In this document: positions 34,546 through 42,456 of the stretch, piece after piece
Position numbering within the stretch: the first letter of the stretch is position 1
How the letters are laid out: each line of letters begins with the position of its first letter
Source of the DNA: CAYJBH01 sp964370765
GTDB taxonomy: Bacteria; Bacillota; Clostridia; Oscillospirales; Ruminococcaceae
Length of the DNA stretch: 64,000 nucleotides
Direction of reading: 5' to 3'
Assembly (NCBI GenBank): GCA_964370765.1
Contig: CAYJKW010000003.1
Span: 1 to 64,000 of the forward strand
The notes under the pieces: model-generated
Told to the model about the DNA's origin: nothing
Databases searched by the model: none
Seen by the model: the letters and a program-made list of their open reading frames with translations, nothing else
Program-made: the position numbers and the translations under genes

Positions 34546-35925
34546 ATGCACAAACGCAATGTGAATGCAAACTTTAATATGTCACAGATGGCTATAGATA
34601 TACTGGTATTAGTTATTGCTTATTTTGTTTCCGGGATTACCGCCTTTGTGACAGTGCAGGAATACCTATTATTTCCATCAATCTGGGTGCTTATAGTGTT
34701 TGGTCTAACTATGTTCTTAACGATGTTTTCGTTAAGAATGTATGATGTTACGACCTTTTTGTACACAGATAGGGTGATATACAGTACGGTAATAGCGGTC
34801 TTAGTAGCGACGGTAGCCGTTTGTAGTGTTATGTTTTTTACAAGACCGGAGGAGACAAGCTGGCTTTATATTGTGCTGTATAGCTTTTACAGCCTGATAT
34901 TTCTTGTGCTTTCCAGATCTACTAATAAATACATTCATCTTAAACGAAACGGAAAAAATACTACTAATGTTTTATTTATTGGTAGCGATGAATGCTATAC
35001 ACAGTATATTCATTTCTTGCAAAGAACCTCTATGAAGGTTAAGATATGCGGAAAAATTCAGTTTTCTGATCCGGAGGTTGTTAGTGAAAAATCGTTTGAG
35101 AAGGTTTTAAAGGATAGACTTATTGACGAGGTGGTACTGGTGCAGGAGGTTAACCAGCAACGCCATGCAAAGATAATGCCACTTTTGATGGTGTGCGAGG
35201 AGATGGGTGTAACAGCAAGTTTAATGTTAAACATCTATAAACTGCCAACCTCTAATCATTTTGTAAGCAGTGTTGGAACATTCCCGATGATAACCTATCA
35301 CAATATATCCTTTGATAAAGTTCAGCTATTCTTCAAACGCTTCTTGGATATTATTCTATCTTTTATAGGGCTGATTGTTGCCTCCCCTATACTTTTGGTA
35401 ACTGCAATAGCCATAAAACTTGAATCGCCTGGTAACGTGATATTTAAGCAGACACGTATTGGTAAAAACTCAAAGCCCTTTAAAATATATAAGTTTAGGT
35501 CTATGTTTATCGATGCGGAGGAGCGCAAGAAAGAGTTGATGGCACAAAATCAACTTGATACTGACCTAATGTTTAAGATGGAAAATGACCCTCGCATTAC
35601 AAAGGTAGGTAAGTTTATCAGAAAAACAAGTATAGATGAGCTTCCACAACTTTTAAACATTTTGGTAGGCGATATGAGCCTTGTAGGAACAAGACCGCCA
35701 ACAAAGGATGAAGTTGAAAAATATGAAAGGCATCATCTTCGCCGTATAAGTATTACACCGGGATTAACCGGAATGTGGCAGGTTAGTGGTAGAAGCAGCA
35801 TTACTGATTTTGAACAGGTTGTAGAACTTGATCGAAAATATATAGAAAATTGGTCCTTGCTTTTGGATGTTAAACTAGTACTTAAAACTGTATGGGTGGT
35901 ACTAAAGGGTCGTGGCGCAAGCTAA
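34546..35925 (+). CDS. Polyprenyl-phosphate sugar-1-phosphate transferase (WbaP/CpsE type)
   Basis: A 459 aa membrane protein with four N-terminal helices, a central nucleotide-fold-like domain and the complete C-terminal bacterial sugar transferase domain. Motifs: KRFLDIILSFIGLI helix, KIYKFRSMFIDAEE, TSIDELPQLLNILVGDMSLVGTRP, TPGLTGMWQVSGR. The family starts exopolysaccharide or capsule repeat units by loading a sugar phosphate onto undecaprenyl phosphate. It is the only glycan-assembly enzyme in this cassette and is first in its transcript. It may serve a polymer made elsewhere, or modify the cassette product. Confidence 0.92.
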   Translation: MHKRNVNANFNMSQMAIDILVLVIAYFVSGITAFVTVQEYLLFPSIWVLIVFGLTMFLTMFSLRMYDVTTFLYTDRVIYSTVIAVLVATVAVCSVMFFTRPEETSWLYIVLYSFYSLIFLVLSRSTNKYIHLKRNGKNTTNVLFIGSDECYTQYIHFLQRTSMKVKICGKIQFSDPEVVSEKSFEKVLKDRLIDEVVLVQEVNQQRHAKIMPLLMVCEEMGVTASLMLNIYKLPTSNHFVSSVGTFPMITYHNISFDKVQLFFKRFLDIILSFIGLIVASPILLVTAIAIKLESPGNVIFKQTRIGKNSKPFKIYKFRSMFIDAEERKKELMAQNQLDTDLMFKMENDPRITKVGKFIRKTSIDELPQLLNILVGDMSLVGTRPPTKDEVEKYERHHLRRISITPGLTGMWQVSGRSSITDFEQVVELDRKYIENWSLLLDVKLVLKTVWVVLKGRGAS

Positions 35926-35945
35926 ATTACGTATGAGGTGTTTAG

Positions 35946-36473
35946 ATGACAACAGAGAAAACCGCAAAGAAAAAAATAAATATCACAAAGATTGTTTCAA
36001 TACTACTTGTTCTATCTGTAATATGTAACATGGCATTGTTTGTTATGTTTTGGTTACAGAAAGAGGAGGTGGAAGACCTAAACGGAATCTACTCTGAGGA
36101 GTATTTTCACTACAACTCTATAACAGTGGAGACGTTTGAAAATATGGTGGCATCCGGAGAGGATTTTGCTGTTATTGTTACCCGCCCCGATTGTGGAAGT
36201 TGTGAGGCAGTTTATAAAGATGTTATGCAGCTTACCGAGGAGATGGGTATTAACGACAAAATATATTTCTTAAATGTTCATTACCATCGTCAGGATTCGG
36301 ATGTATGGAATGCATTCAAGGAGAAGTACGGATTTACCGGAACGCCTAACTATGCACGTTTCACAGATGGCGAAATGGTTTCTATGGCCGGATGGACACC
36401 TGATAATAGTGATTATGCACTTGATACCAAGGCTTGGTTAGAGGCACAGGCCGACCTTTGGGAAAAGTCATAG
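35946..36473 (+). CDS. Membrane-anchored thioredoxin-like protein
   Basis: A 175 aa protein with a short Lys-rich cytosolic tail, one membrane helix (about 13-37) and an extracytoplasmic thioredoxin-like domain. The redox motif is RPDCGSCEAVY (Cys about 83 and 86), and the cis-Pro segment is FTGTPNYARF. It resembles bacteriocin accessory thioredoxins. Placement between the sugar transferase and the cyclase suggests disulfide chemistry on the exported product or on its partners. Role is inferred. Confidence 0.8.
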   Translation: MTTEKTAKKKINITKIVSILLVLSVICNMALFVMFWLQKEEVEDLNGIYSEEYFHYNSITVETFENMVASGEDFAVIVTRPDCGSCEAVYKDVMQLTEEMGINDKIYFLNVHYHRQDSDVWNAFKEKYGFTGTPNYARFTDGEMVSMAGWTPDNSDYALDTKAWLEAQADLWEKS

Positions 36474-36489
36474 TCTGCAAGGAGAATAA

Positions 36490-38442
36490 ATGTCTGCAAT
36501 TTTTGGGTGTGTAGATTTTAATGGTAGCAATATTTCTCAGGATACCATTGATGCACTACAAAAACCTTTCAATGATTTTAAAATAGATAGATTTACAGCC
36601 GAACGTTATGGTTCGGCTGTAATGGGTTGTGGGCTACAATATATTAAACTTTGGTCAAAAGATGAAACCCTACCTATGATTGATGAGGAATCAGGAAATA
36701 TCTTTACAGCCGACTGTGTTATAGATAACAGGGGTGATTTAATAGCCGAGCTATGCCCTACCGAGCAGGAGATACCGGACGGTGATTTGCTGTATCGTGC
36801 CATTAAAAAATGGGGGCCGGATATGGCAAAAAAAGTGTATGGGTGTTATAGCTATGCACTATATAATAAGGCGGAAAACAAACTTGTGTTGGGTGTAGAT
36901 CATACAGCAACACGTGTACTTTACTATCAAATAGTAGGTAGTCGTATATACTTTTCTACAAGAATGGATAGTGTTTTGGCAGCAAGCCAAAGCAGAGAGG
37001 TAAACGATGAGTGGATCATGATGCTTGTTGGCCTTAAATCTCTTGCTATTCATACAAACCCGATTGATACGCCGTATAAGGGTGTTAAAAGGGTGGAGGC
37101 TGCCCATTATAATACTATAACAAATAATGGTGTAGAGGCTATAAGGTACTGGAGCACAGACGATGTTAAGCCTATTATATTAAAGAACGATAACGAGTAT
37201 AAAGAGCAGTTTTTAAAGCTGTTCGCCAGATGTGTAGAGGAACAAATTCAGGGTGTAGATGGTGAGGTAGGAATACTGCTATCCGGAGGATTTGATTCCA
37301 CTACAACAGCCGCGCTTGCAATAAAAAAATTAAGGAAAGATAATAAAAAGCTGCATGGATACAGCCATGTTCCGATAGATAAACATAAAATTAGATATAA
37401 TGTCAATCGTGTGATGGAAAATGAAACTCGGACAATAAATTTGTTTTGTGACATGTATCCTGATATAAAGCCTAATCTGTTACCGTTACCGGAATGTGAT
37501 GGCTTTAGTAATCTTCAAAAAAATATTAAACTTTACGGATTACCGTTTAAATCATTAACAAATGTCGACTGGATAGGTGAAATGTACAGGAGTGCAGGCA
37601 AAGACAACTGCAAGATATTGCTATCTGGTCAGTATGGGAATGCTAGCATATCGTGGGGTGATATGGATAGCTATTTTGGAATTATGATTAAAAGAGGTAA
37701 GCTGGGTCTGGCTATTAAAGCCATGAATAGCTACTGCAAGAATAAAAAACTAAGCAGAAAAAAGTTATTCTTTGATAAGATAAAAACGTTAGGAAGAGCA
37801 TTTTCCGGCGGTGATAAAGACACAAACTATTTAACTGCAGGCTATATTGGCCTTAATCTTGATACCGCAAAAGAGCTTGGAATATCTGCGCGGGACAAGC
37901 GTCTAAAATCTAACGGTGAATCACAAAGCAATAAACTTTATAGCTATAAGGAGATACGAGATCTTATCGTAAATCCTATAGCTTTTGCCCATATTTCGGA
38001 GCCGGAAACTCAATTCTCGATTGAGAGTGGATTACTGCACCGAGATCCATCAAAAGATATAAGAATAATTGAGTTTTGCCATGCTATACCGTTAGAATGT
38101 TATGTGAACGATAAGGCCGAAACAAGGAGGCTGGTTCGCCACTACTGTGCTGAGCTATTGCCGAAACAATTTCTGCCGGAGTCGGCCCCGAGAGGTCGCC
38201 AAAGCGCTGATCTAGTAACAAGGTTGCTTGACAACTGGGATGAGATATTTATCGATATAAAAAACACATTTGCTAAGGGCGATATCTACCGATATTGTGA
38301 CAAAAAAGAGCTTGATGAAGCAATGGAGCGTTTTAAGACTATCGACGAAGATAAAACGACTTCAACGGAACTTTTAAGATTTGGACTTGCATATGCAGTA
38401 GCGTTGTTTTTAGAACAGGAAAAGCAAGAGTGTAAAGGATAG
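36490..38442 (+). CDS. Asparagine-synthetase-like cyclase (lasso C-like)
   Basis: A 650 aa protein with an N-terminal glutamine-amidotransferase-like domain and a C-terminal AANH/PP-loop ATPase domain (GILLSGGFDSTTTAA, about 261-275). The N-terminus reads MSAIFG, lacking the Cys that a glutaminase needs at position 2, so it is not a normal asparagine synthetase. Lasso cyclases show the same loss; they adenylate an Asp/Glu side chain and form the macrolactam. RBS AAGGAG precedes the ATG. Last gene of its unit. B1, B2, exporter and kinase genes next door support the assignment. Confidence 0.83.
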   Translation: MSAIFGCVDFNGSNISQDTIDALQKPFNDFKIDRFTAERYGSAVMGCGLQYIKLWSKDETLPMIDEESGNIFTADCVIDNRGDLIAELCPTEQEIPDGDLLYRAIKKWGPDMAKKVYGCYSYALYNKAENKLVLGVDHTATRVLYYQIVGSRIYFSTRMDSVLAASQSREVNDEWIMMLVGLKSLAIHTNPIDTPYKGVKRVEAAHYNTITNNGVEAIRYWSTDDVKPIILKNDNEYKEQFLKLFARCVEEQIQGVDGEVGILLSGGFDSTTTAALAIKKLRKDNKKLHGYSHVPIDKHKIRYNVNRVMENETRTINLFCDMYPDIKPNLLPLPECDGFSNLQKNIKLYGLPFKSLTNVDWIGEMYRSAGKDNCKILLSGQYGNASISWGDMDSYFGIMIKRGKLGLAIKAMNSYCKNKKLSRKKLFFDKIKTLGRAFSGGDKDTNYLTAGYIGLNLDTAKELGISARDKRLKSNGESQSNKLYSYKEIRDLIVNPIAFAHISEPETQFSIESGLLHRDPSKDIRIIEFCHAIPLECYVNDKAETRRLVRHYCAELLPKQFLPESAPRGRQSADLVTRLLDNWDEIFIDIKNTFAKGDIYRYCDKKELDEAMERFKTIDEDKTTSTELLRFGLAYAVALFLEQEKQECKG

Positions 38443-38485
38443 CTTAAACTCTGTTATACAGCTAATCTAAAATATAAATTTAGTA

Positions 38486-38514
38486 TTGACATTTAATACG
38501 AGGTATGGTATAGT
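38486..38514 (+). promoter_or_regulatory. Promoter for rpmG-secE-nusG block
   Basis: TTGACA (38486-38491), 17-base spacer, TATAGT (38509-38514). Confidence 0.85.
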
Positions 38515-38521
38515 TATCTTA

Positions 38522-38612
38522 CCTCTCTTTACGAGTGGTCTTTTTTAAGTGTGCAATATTTTGTATGCTACCGCCGACAGAGAGGGAGGAGTCGTACCGA
38601 TTTATTTCGGTA
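38522..38612 (+). promoter_or_regulatory. Structured leader upstream of rpmG
   Basis: CCTCTCT (38522-38528) pairs perfectly with AGAGAGG (38579-38585), enclosing further possible stems, and TACCGA-TTTATT-TCGGTA (38595-38612) forms a second hairpin just before the rpmG ribosome binding site AAAGGAG. Position suggests a ribosomal-protein autoregulatory leader; I do not recognise a named class. Confidence 0.45.
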
Positions 38613-38639
38613 ACCAACCGCTAAAAAAGGAGATAGATA

Positions 38640-38789
38640 ATGAGAGTAAAAATCACCCTTGCCTGCACAGACTGCAAGCAGCGCAACTACAACAGCATGA
38701 AAAATAAGAAAAACAGCCCTGATAGGCTGGAACTTAAAAAGTACTGTCGTTTTTGCAAAAAGCATACTCCACATCGTGAAACAAAGTAG
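38640..38789 (+). CDS. rpmG: 50S ribosomal protein L33
   Basis: A 49 aa protein. It starts MRVKITLACTDCKQRNYNS and has two CxxC pairs (ACTDC and CRFCKK), i.e. the zinc-binding C+ form of L33, and ends HTPHRETK. AAAAAGGAG precedes the ATG. It heads the rpmG-secE-nusG cluster, the usual bacterial order. Confidence 0.95.
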   Translation: MRVKITLACTDCKQRNYNSMKNKKNSPDRLELKKYCRFCKKHTPHRETK

Positions 38790-38800
38790 GGAGTAACGAC

Positions 38801-39046
38801 ATGAGTGAAAAACAAGCCGCTACTAAGGTTGGCTTTGTACAGAGGGTTAAGGCTTTTTTTAAACGTATAACCAAATATTTCACCGATGTAAAGAGCGAGC
38901 TTAAAAAGGTTGTATGGCCCTCGCGTAAGCAGGTTATAAAAAATACCGGTATTGTTCTTATAGTTGTTGCCGTTGTAGGTACACTACTTTTCGGATTTGA
39001 TACGATTATGAAGCTACTTTTAGACCTTGCATTGATGGGAGGTTAA
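38801..39046 (+). CDS. secE: Protein translocase subunit SecE
   Basis: An 81 aa single-span membrane protein with the conserved amphipathic segment YFTDVKSELKKVVWPSRKQV followed by one membrane helix. It clamps SecY in the translocon. Typical short Gram-positive form. It lies 11 bases after rpmG and four before nusG. Confidence 0.95.
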   Translation: MSEKQAATKVGFVQRVKAFFKRITKYFTDVKSELKKVVWPSRKQVIKNTGIVLIVVAVVGTLLFGFDTIMKLLLDLALMGG

Positions 39047-39050
39047 CCCT

Positions 39051-39566
39051 ATGGAAGAAGCACAATGGTACGTTGTACACACCTATTCCGGATACGAGAA
39101 TAAGGTGGCACAAAGCCTTGAAACTATCATAGAGAATAAGCGTCTTGCTAACATGATAGAAGAGGTTAGGGTTCCTACAGCAATGATGACCGAGGTTAAG
39201 GACGGTAAGGAAAAACGCGTAGAACGCAAACTTTTTCCTAGCTATGTACTTGTTAAGATGCACATGACCGACGATTCTTGGTATATTGTGCGCAACACAA
39301 GAGGTGTTACCGGTTTTGTGGGTCCGGGATCAAAACCAGTTCCACTTAGCAAAACCGAGGTTGACCAGCTATGCTTTGACACCGTGGAAACTTCACTTGA
39401 CTACAAGGAAGGCGATCACGTTGAGGTTGTTGCCGGTTCGATGGAAGGCTTTACCGGAGTTGTGGAATCTATAGATTTAGAGCACCGCAAGGTAAAGGTA
39501 ACTGTTTCCATGTTTGGTAGGGCAACCCCCGCAGAGCTGAATATTTCTGAAATTAAACCGCTGTAA
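39051..39566 (+). CDS. nusG: Transcription termination/antitermination protein NusG
   Basis: 171 aa. The NGN domain begins WYVVHTYSGYENKVAQSLE, with LFPSYVLVKM and VRNTRGVTGFVG. The C-terminal KOW domain (GDHVEVVAGSMEGFTGVVESID) is complete. It binds RNA polymerase and influences pausing and Rho or ribosome coupling. Located between secE and rplK as usual. Confidence 0.97.
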   Translation: MEEAQWYVVHTYSGYENKVAQSLETIIENKRLANMIEEVRVPTAMMTEVKDGKEKRVERKLFPSYVLVKMHMTDDSWYIVRNTRGVTGFVGPGSKPVPLSKTEVDQLCFDTVETSLDYKEGDHVEVVAGSMEGFTGVVESIDLEHRKVKVTVSMFGRATPAELNISEIKPL

Positions 39567-39605
39567 AAAGCATAATGATGCATAAAAGACAAGGAGATTA
39601 TTAAA

Positions 39606-40031
39606 ATGGCACAAAAGGTGATAGGCTATATAAAGCTACAAATTCCAGCCGGTAAGGCAACTCCGGCACCGCCTGTAGGTCCTGCACTGGGTCAGCATGG
39701 CGTTAATATTATGGCATTTACTAAGGAGTTCAACGAAAGAACTCAAAAGGATATGGGTCTTATAATTCCGGTAGTTATTACCGTTTTTGCAGACCATAGC
39801 TTTACATTCGTAACAAAAACACCTCCGGCTGCTGTGCTTATTAAAAAGGCACTCGGCATTGAAAGCGGTAGTGGTGTTCCTAACCGTACAAAGGTAGGAA
39901 GCATAACACGTGCACAGCTTGAAGAAATTGCAAACACAAAAATGCCTGACTTAAATGCGGCAAATCTTGATACAGCAGTTTCGATGATTGCAGGTACTGC
40001 ACGTAGCATGGGCATTACCGTAGAGGGCTAA
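39606..40031 (+). CDS. rplK: 50S ribosomal protein L11
   Basis: 141 aa, full length. GYIKLQIPAGKATPAPPVGPALGQHGVNIMAF is the hallmark N-terminal half (cited here only by its core, PPVGPALGQHGVN), and the C-terminal RNA-binding domain ends with GTARSMGITVEG. It binds the GTPase centre of 23S rRNA. CAAGGAG precedes the ATG. Confidence 0.97.
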   Translation: MAQKVIGYIKLQIPAGKATPAPPVGPALGQHGVNIMAFTKEFNERTQKDMGLIIPVVITVFADHSFTFVTKTPPAAVLIKKALGIESGSGVPNRTKVGSITRAQLEEIANTKMPDLNAANLDTAVSMIAGTARSMGITVEG

Positions 40032-40070
40032 TTTTAGCCAAAATAATATGAGAATTTATTATAATTAATA

Positions 40071-40104
40071 GGGTGGGAGGAAAATTCCGCTATTACCACA
40101 GGAG
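40071..40104 (+). promoter_or_regulatory. L1-binding mRNA site upstream of rplA
   Basis: GGGTGGGAGG ... TTCCGCTATTACCAC: GTGG/CCAC and GGAA/TTCC pair around an asymmetric loop, mimicking the L1 site of 23S rRNA. It lies between rplK and rplA, as in other Firmicutes, and allows L1 to repress translation. The pattern matches from memory. Confidence 0.65.
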
Positions 40105-40115
40105 GATTATTTAAA

Positions 40116-40811
40116 ATGAAACACGGAAAAAAATATAACGAGAGCGCAAAGTTGATAGATCGCGCAAAGCAGTACGAAAACGAAGAGGCAATGGATATCG
40201 TTTGCAAGACTGCAAAAGCAAAATTCGACGAGACTGTAGAGCTTCACATTAAGCTTGGTGTTGACAGCCGTCATGCTGACCAGCAGGTTCGTGGTGCTGT
40301 AGTACTTCCTCACGGTACAGGTAAGGATGTACGTGTTATCGCTATCTGTAAGGGCGATGCCGCTAAGGCAGCTACTGAGGCAGGCGCAATGCTTGTAGGT
40401 GATGATGACCTAGTTGCAAAGATCCAAAACGAAGGCTTTGTAGATTTTGATGTTCTTGTAACAACACCTGACATGATGGGTCTTGTTGGACGTCTTGGTA
40501 AGGTTCTTGGTCCCCGTGGCTTGATGCCTAACCCAAAGGCCGGTACAGTTACCCCAGATGTAGGTAAAGCAGTAACAGAGGCAAAAGCCGGTAAAATTGA
40601 GTACCGTTTAGATAAAGCAAACATTATCCATGTACCGATTGGTAGAGCAAGCTTTGGTGCAGAAAAACTTTGTGAGAACCTAAGCGTTGTAATGGAGGCT
40701 GTTGCTAAGGCTAAGCCATCCGCAGCTAAAGGCCAGTACTTCCGCAGTGCATCGGTTGCAGCTACAATGGGCCCTGGTGTTCGTCTCGCAACAAGCAAAT
40801 ACGGTGTATAG
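40116..40811 (+). CDS. rplA: 50S ribosomal protein L1
   Basis: 231 aa, full length. Key segments: VDSRHADQQVRGAVVLPHGTGK, LGPRGLMPNPKAGTV and the C-terminal SAAKGQYFRSASVAATMGPG. It forms the L1 stalk and represses its own mRNA. An L1-type hairpin and a strong AGGAGG lie upstream. Confidence 0.97.
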   Translation: MKHGKKYNESAKLIDRAKQYENEEAMDIVCKTAKAKFDETVELHIKLGVDSRHADQQVRGAVVLPHGTGKDVRVIAICKGDAAKAATEAGAMLVGDDDLVAKIQNEGFVDFDVLVTTPDMMGLVGRLGKVLGPRGLMPNPKAGTVTPDVGKAVTEAKAGKIEYRLDKANIIHVPIGRASFGAEKLCENLSVVMEAVAKAKPSAAKGQYFRSASVAATMGPGVRLATSKYGV

Positions 40812-40837
40812 TTTTTTGAATAACAAAAAACAAATCA

Positions 40838-41006
40838 AGGTGGTGTAGCTACAAACTTGCGCACCGCAACTAACTTAATAAACACTCCCAATCCAAAGAC
40901 CGTGGTGGCTTTATGGCCGTAAGAGCAGCAATGTTCGCCCCGCGAGGAGACGTAGTGGCATTACATTAAATTTTGCCGCCTCTCTCCGTTTTTGGGGAGA
41001 GGTTTT
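40838..41006 (+). promoter_or_regulatory. L10 leader upstream of rplJ
   Basis: The 226-base gap between rplA and rplJ contains CCAAAGACCGTGGTGGC, then TTTTGCCGCC and a terminator hairpin. This is the layout of the Firmicute L10 leader bound by the L10(L12)4 complex, which attenuates transcription of rplJL. Confidence 0.75.
40978..41006 (+). terminator. Attenuator hairpin of the L10 leader
   Basis: CCTCTCTCC pairs with GGGGAGAGG across GTTTTT and is followed by TTTTATATTT, 32 bases before the rplJ ATG. It would stop transcription when L10-L12 is in excess. Confidence 0.8.
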
Positions 41007-41037
41007 ATATTTACAGATATAAAGGAGGTGAAAAACC

Positions 41038-41547
41038 ATGCCAAGCGAAAAAACCTTAAATGCAAAAAAGAAATTGGTTGCCGATCTTAATGCACAGATT
41101 ATGTCTTCTGAATCAGGTATTCTTGTAGACTTCAAGGGCATTAATGTTGCTGATGACTCAAAACTACGCAGCGAGCTACGTGCCGCAGGTATCAAGTACG
41201 GTGTTGTAAAAAACACAATGCTTACACTTGCACTTAAGGACACTCCTTACGATAGCTTAACCGAGTGTCTTAAAGACTCTACAGCACTTGCTACAGTAGA
41301 TGGTGATGCAATCGAGATTTCCAAAATTCTACAGAAATTTAGCGATGACTCCAAGGGTGTATTTACCATCAAAGGTGGATTCATGGAGGGTAAGGCTGTA
41401 GGTCCAGAGACTGTTGCAGCTATGGCTAAAATGCCCGGCAGAGAGCAGCTACTTGCTATGCTGTGCAGCGCACTTGCCGGCAATGTTCGCGGCCTAGCCG
41501 TTGCATTGTCTCGCGTATCCGAGCAGAAAGAGGAGCAGGGTGCTTAA
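41038..41547 (+). CDS. rplJ: 50S ribosomal protein L10
   Basis: 169 aa. Recognisable L10 features are KYGVVKNTMLTLAL, KGGFMEGKAVG and the C-terminal amphipathic tail that binds L7/L12 dimers (AGNVRGLAVALSRVSEQK). Strong AAAGGAGGTG precedes the ATG. Confidence 0.96.
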   Translation: MPSEKTLNAKKKLVADLNAQIMSSESGILVDFKGINVADDSKLRSELRAAGIKYGVVKNTMLTLALKDTPYDSLTECLKDSTALATVDGDAIEISKILQKFSDDSKGVFTIKGGFMEGKAVGPETVAAMAKMPGREQLLAMLCSALAGNVRGLAVALSRVSEQKEEQGA

Positions 41548-41588
41548 TTCCTGCAACAACATTAAAATAAGATAAAGGAGATAATAAA

Positions 41589-41960
41589 ATGGCAGATACT
41601 GCAAAGTTTATAGAAGAAATCAAAGGTATGACAGTCCTTGAGCTAAACGAGCTTGTAAAGGCAATCGAGGAGGAGTTTGGTGTTAGCGCAGCAGCTCCGG
41701 TAATGATGGCAGGCGGCGGTGCCGAAGGTGGCGCAGCAGCTGAAGAGAAGAGCGAATTTGACGTTGTTCTTGCTGAGGTTGGCGGTAACAAGATGGCTGT
41801 TATTAAGGCAGTTAAAGAGGTTACAGGTCTTGGCCTTAAAGAGTCCAAGGAGATTGTTGATAACGCTCCTAAGGCTATTAAAGAAGCCGTTTCCGCTGCA
41901 GATGCAGAGGAAATTAAGAAGAAGTTAGAAGAAGCCGGCGCTAAGATCGAGCTTAAATAA
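41589..41960 (+). CDS. rplL: 50S ribosomal protein L7/L12
   Basis: 123 aa. N-terminal dimerisation helices (IKGMTVLELNELVKAIEEEF), an Ala/Gly-rich hinge (about 32-54) and the C-terminal domain (EFDVVLAEVGGNKMAVIKAV, GLGLKESKEIVDNAPKAIKE). It recruits translation factors. It is followed by a strong terminator rather than rpoB. Confidence 0.97.
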   Translation: MADTAKFIEEIKGMTVLELNELVKAIEEEFGVSAAAPVMMAGGGAEGGAAAEEKSEFDVVLAEVGGNKMAVIKAVKEVTGLGLKESKEIVDNAPKAIKEAVSAADAEEIKKKLEEAGAKIELK

Positions 41961-41973
41961 TTTCGTTTTAACT

Positions 41974-42024
41974 AAAAACCTACCCTTTAAACCGTTATTT
42001 AACGGTTATGGGGTAGGTTTTTTT
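41974..42024 (+). terminator. Intrinsic terminator after rplL
   Basis: AAAAACCTACCC pairs with GGGTAGGTTTTT, with a second internal hairpin AACCGTTATTTAACGGTT, followed by a T run. Confidence 0.9.
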
Positions 42025-42046
42025 ATCTTTTTATGCTTTTTGCGCA

Positions 42047-42075
42047 TTGTAATTTACTGCGTTTTTGTATATAAT
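42047..42075 (+). promoter_or_regulatory. Promoter for the AtpI-like/ispDF operon
   Basis: TTGTAA (42047-42052), 17-base spacer, TATAAT (42070-42075). Confidence 0.75.
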
Positions 42076-42124
42076 TAAAATAGGGTGCGTTATATCGTGC
42101 TGTCGGTGCAATAAAAGGAGTGTA

Positions 42125-42454
42125 ATGCAACAAAAGCAGCTTATAAAGGCGGCAGGACTTACTGCCATAGGTATTATAGTAATAGCCGTTATCTATATTG
42201 TCGCCGGTGCAATGTCGTCACAGGTTGTGTTTGGACTTTTGCTTGGCTATGTCGCAGCAACATTTGGCGATTTTATGCTGATGTTAGCAGCAAAAAACAG
42301 TAAAAATTGGCAGGGTTATTATATTGGTAGGGTTGCCATACTGCTAATATGTGTTGTGATTGCAGTTGTACTGTCTGATTTCATTAGTCCTATTGCCACG
42401 GTGTTTGCGCTTATTGTATCACTTCCTGCGGTAGCAATTTCGGTATTGAGGTAA
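42125..42454 (+). CDS. Small four-helix membrane protein, AtpI-like
   Basis: A 109 aa hydrophobic protein with about four membrane helices. The pattern GLLLGYVAATFGDFMLML followed by GYYIGRVAILLI resembles the ATP synthase subunit I family. No other atp gene is nearby, so the assignment is tentative. AAAGGAG before the ATG at 42125 fixes the start; upstream in-frame codons lie close behind the -10 box. It is two bases from ispDF. Confidence 0.55.
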   Translation: MQQKQLIKAAGLTAIGIIVIAVIYIVAGAMSSQVVFGLLLGYVAATFGDFMLMLAAKNSKNWQGYYIGRVAILLICVVIAVVLSDFISPIATVFALIVSLPAVAISVLR

Positions 42455-42456
42455 AG

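Noticed and set aside
36490..38442. Assignment as a true asparagine synthetase B
   Set aside because: The residue after Met is Ser, not Cys, and the neighbours are B1/B2-type genes; cyclase role fits better.
38565..38624. A 19-residue frame in the rpmG leader, considered as a precursor or leader peptide
   Set aside because: No ribosome binding site, and it overlaps the leader hairpins; the composition is not lasso-like.
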